Assembly (NCBI GenBank): GCA_023131215.1
Contig: JAGLZV010000060.1
Coordinates: 1 to 5,552, forward strand
Direction of reading: 5' to 3'
Source: Candidatus Methanophagales archaeon
Lineage (GTDB): Archaea > Halobacteriota > Syntropharchaeia > Alkanophagales > Methanospirareceae
DNA length: 5,552 nt
This document shows positions 5,506-5,552 of this stretch, piece after piece. The notes beneath the pieces are model-generated. The model was not told the DNA's origin and did no database searches. It saw only the letters and a list, made by a program, of their open reading frames with translations. A program made the translations under genes and the position numbers. The first letter of the stretch is position 1, and each line of letters opens with the position of its first letter.

Positions 5506-5530
5506 ATATAGGTAGATTACCTACCTATAT
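5506..5530. repeat. Perfect 10-bp palindrome with 5-nt loop
   Basis: Arms ATATAGGTAG (5506-5515) and CTACCTATAT (5521-5530) flank the loop ATTAC. The palindrome begins 1 nt after the stop codon of the SIR2-like frame and directly after TTGAT (5501-5505). It could be a transcription-ending hairpin, although no strong T-run follows. It could instead be the terminal hairpin of a mobile element of the IS200/IS605 type, or an operator. The remaining bases to 5552 hold no gene that I can recognise. Confidence 0.8.
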
Positions 5531-5552
5531 TTATGACAAATAACAAATTAGA

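Noticed and set aside
1..5552. CRISPR array, tRNA or rRNA genes
   Set aside because: No regularly spaced repeats and no tRNA- or rRNA-like sequence were seen on either strand.

Overview
The window looks like a piece of an archaeal chromosome, probably from a strictly anaerobic methanogen or methane/alkane-oxidising archaeon of the Halobacteriota type. ANME-1 or Syntrophoarchaeum-like lineages would fit, but that is inference. The evidence is an archaeal-type acetyl-CoA decarbonylase/synthase (ACDS) gene pair, TATA-like boxes about 27 nt ahead of start codons (leaderless style), and mostly A-rich start contexts with few strong Shine-Dalgarno sequences.

Left part (1-3807, all minus strand): reading in transcription order, argF (ornithine carbamoyltransferase) is followed after 118 nt by cdhC (ACDS beta subunit, carrying the Ni-Fe-S A-cluster) and, only 3 nt later, cdhD (delta subunit of the corrinoid iron-sulfur protein). 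cdhC and cdhD form a tight operon. CdhD, with CdhE, presents the methyl group on a corrinoid; CdhC joins methyl, CO and CoA to make, or in reverse cleave, acetyl-CoA. The operon probably continues past the left edge, where cdhE would be expected; a purine-rich ribosome-binding site sits at the edge. The cooC gene often found between cdhC and cdhD is absent.

Middle part (3864-4563, plus strand): a two-gene, 20-bp-overlapping MNT nucleotidyltransferase/HEPN pair of the toxin-antitoxin kind, divergent from argF.

Right part (4564-5552): a scar and a further defence-like gene. On the minus strand lies a second copy of the first 98 codons of argF, about 92% identical to the intact gene but broken by one extra base in a run of eight C. 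It is joined directly to the last ~25 codons of an unrelated crotonase (enoyl-CoA hydratase family) gene. Divergent from this remnant is a plus-strand ORF of 163 aa that resembles the N-terminal half of a SIR2-like domain. It ends where the conserved T-x-N-x-D block should be, and a perfect 10-bp palindrome follows at once.

The most notable architecture is that the two argF 5' segments form ~297-bp direct repeats, 1150-1151 bp apart in register, that bracket the MNT-HEPN cassette. Recombination between them would excise the cassette and still leave a complete argF. This suggests a past insertion or rearrangement at argF that displaced the original 5' end, and marks 3.8-5.55 kb as an accessory, recombination-prone stretch beside core carbon-metabolism genes. 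I do not see evidence for a wholly new multi-gene system.
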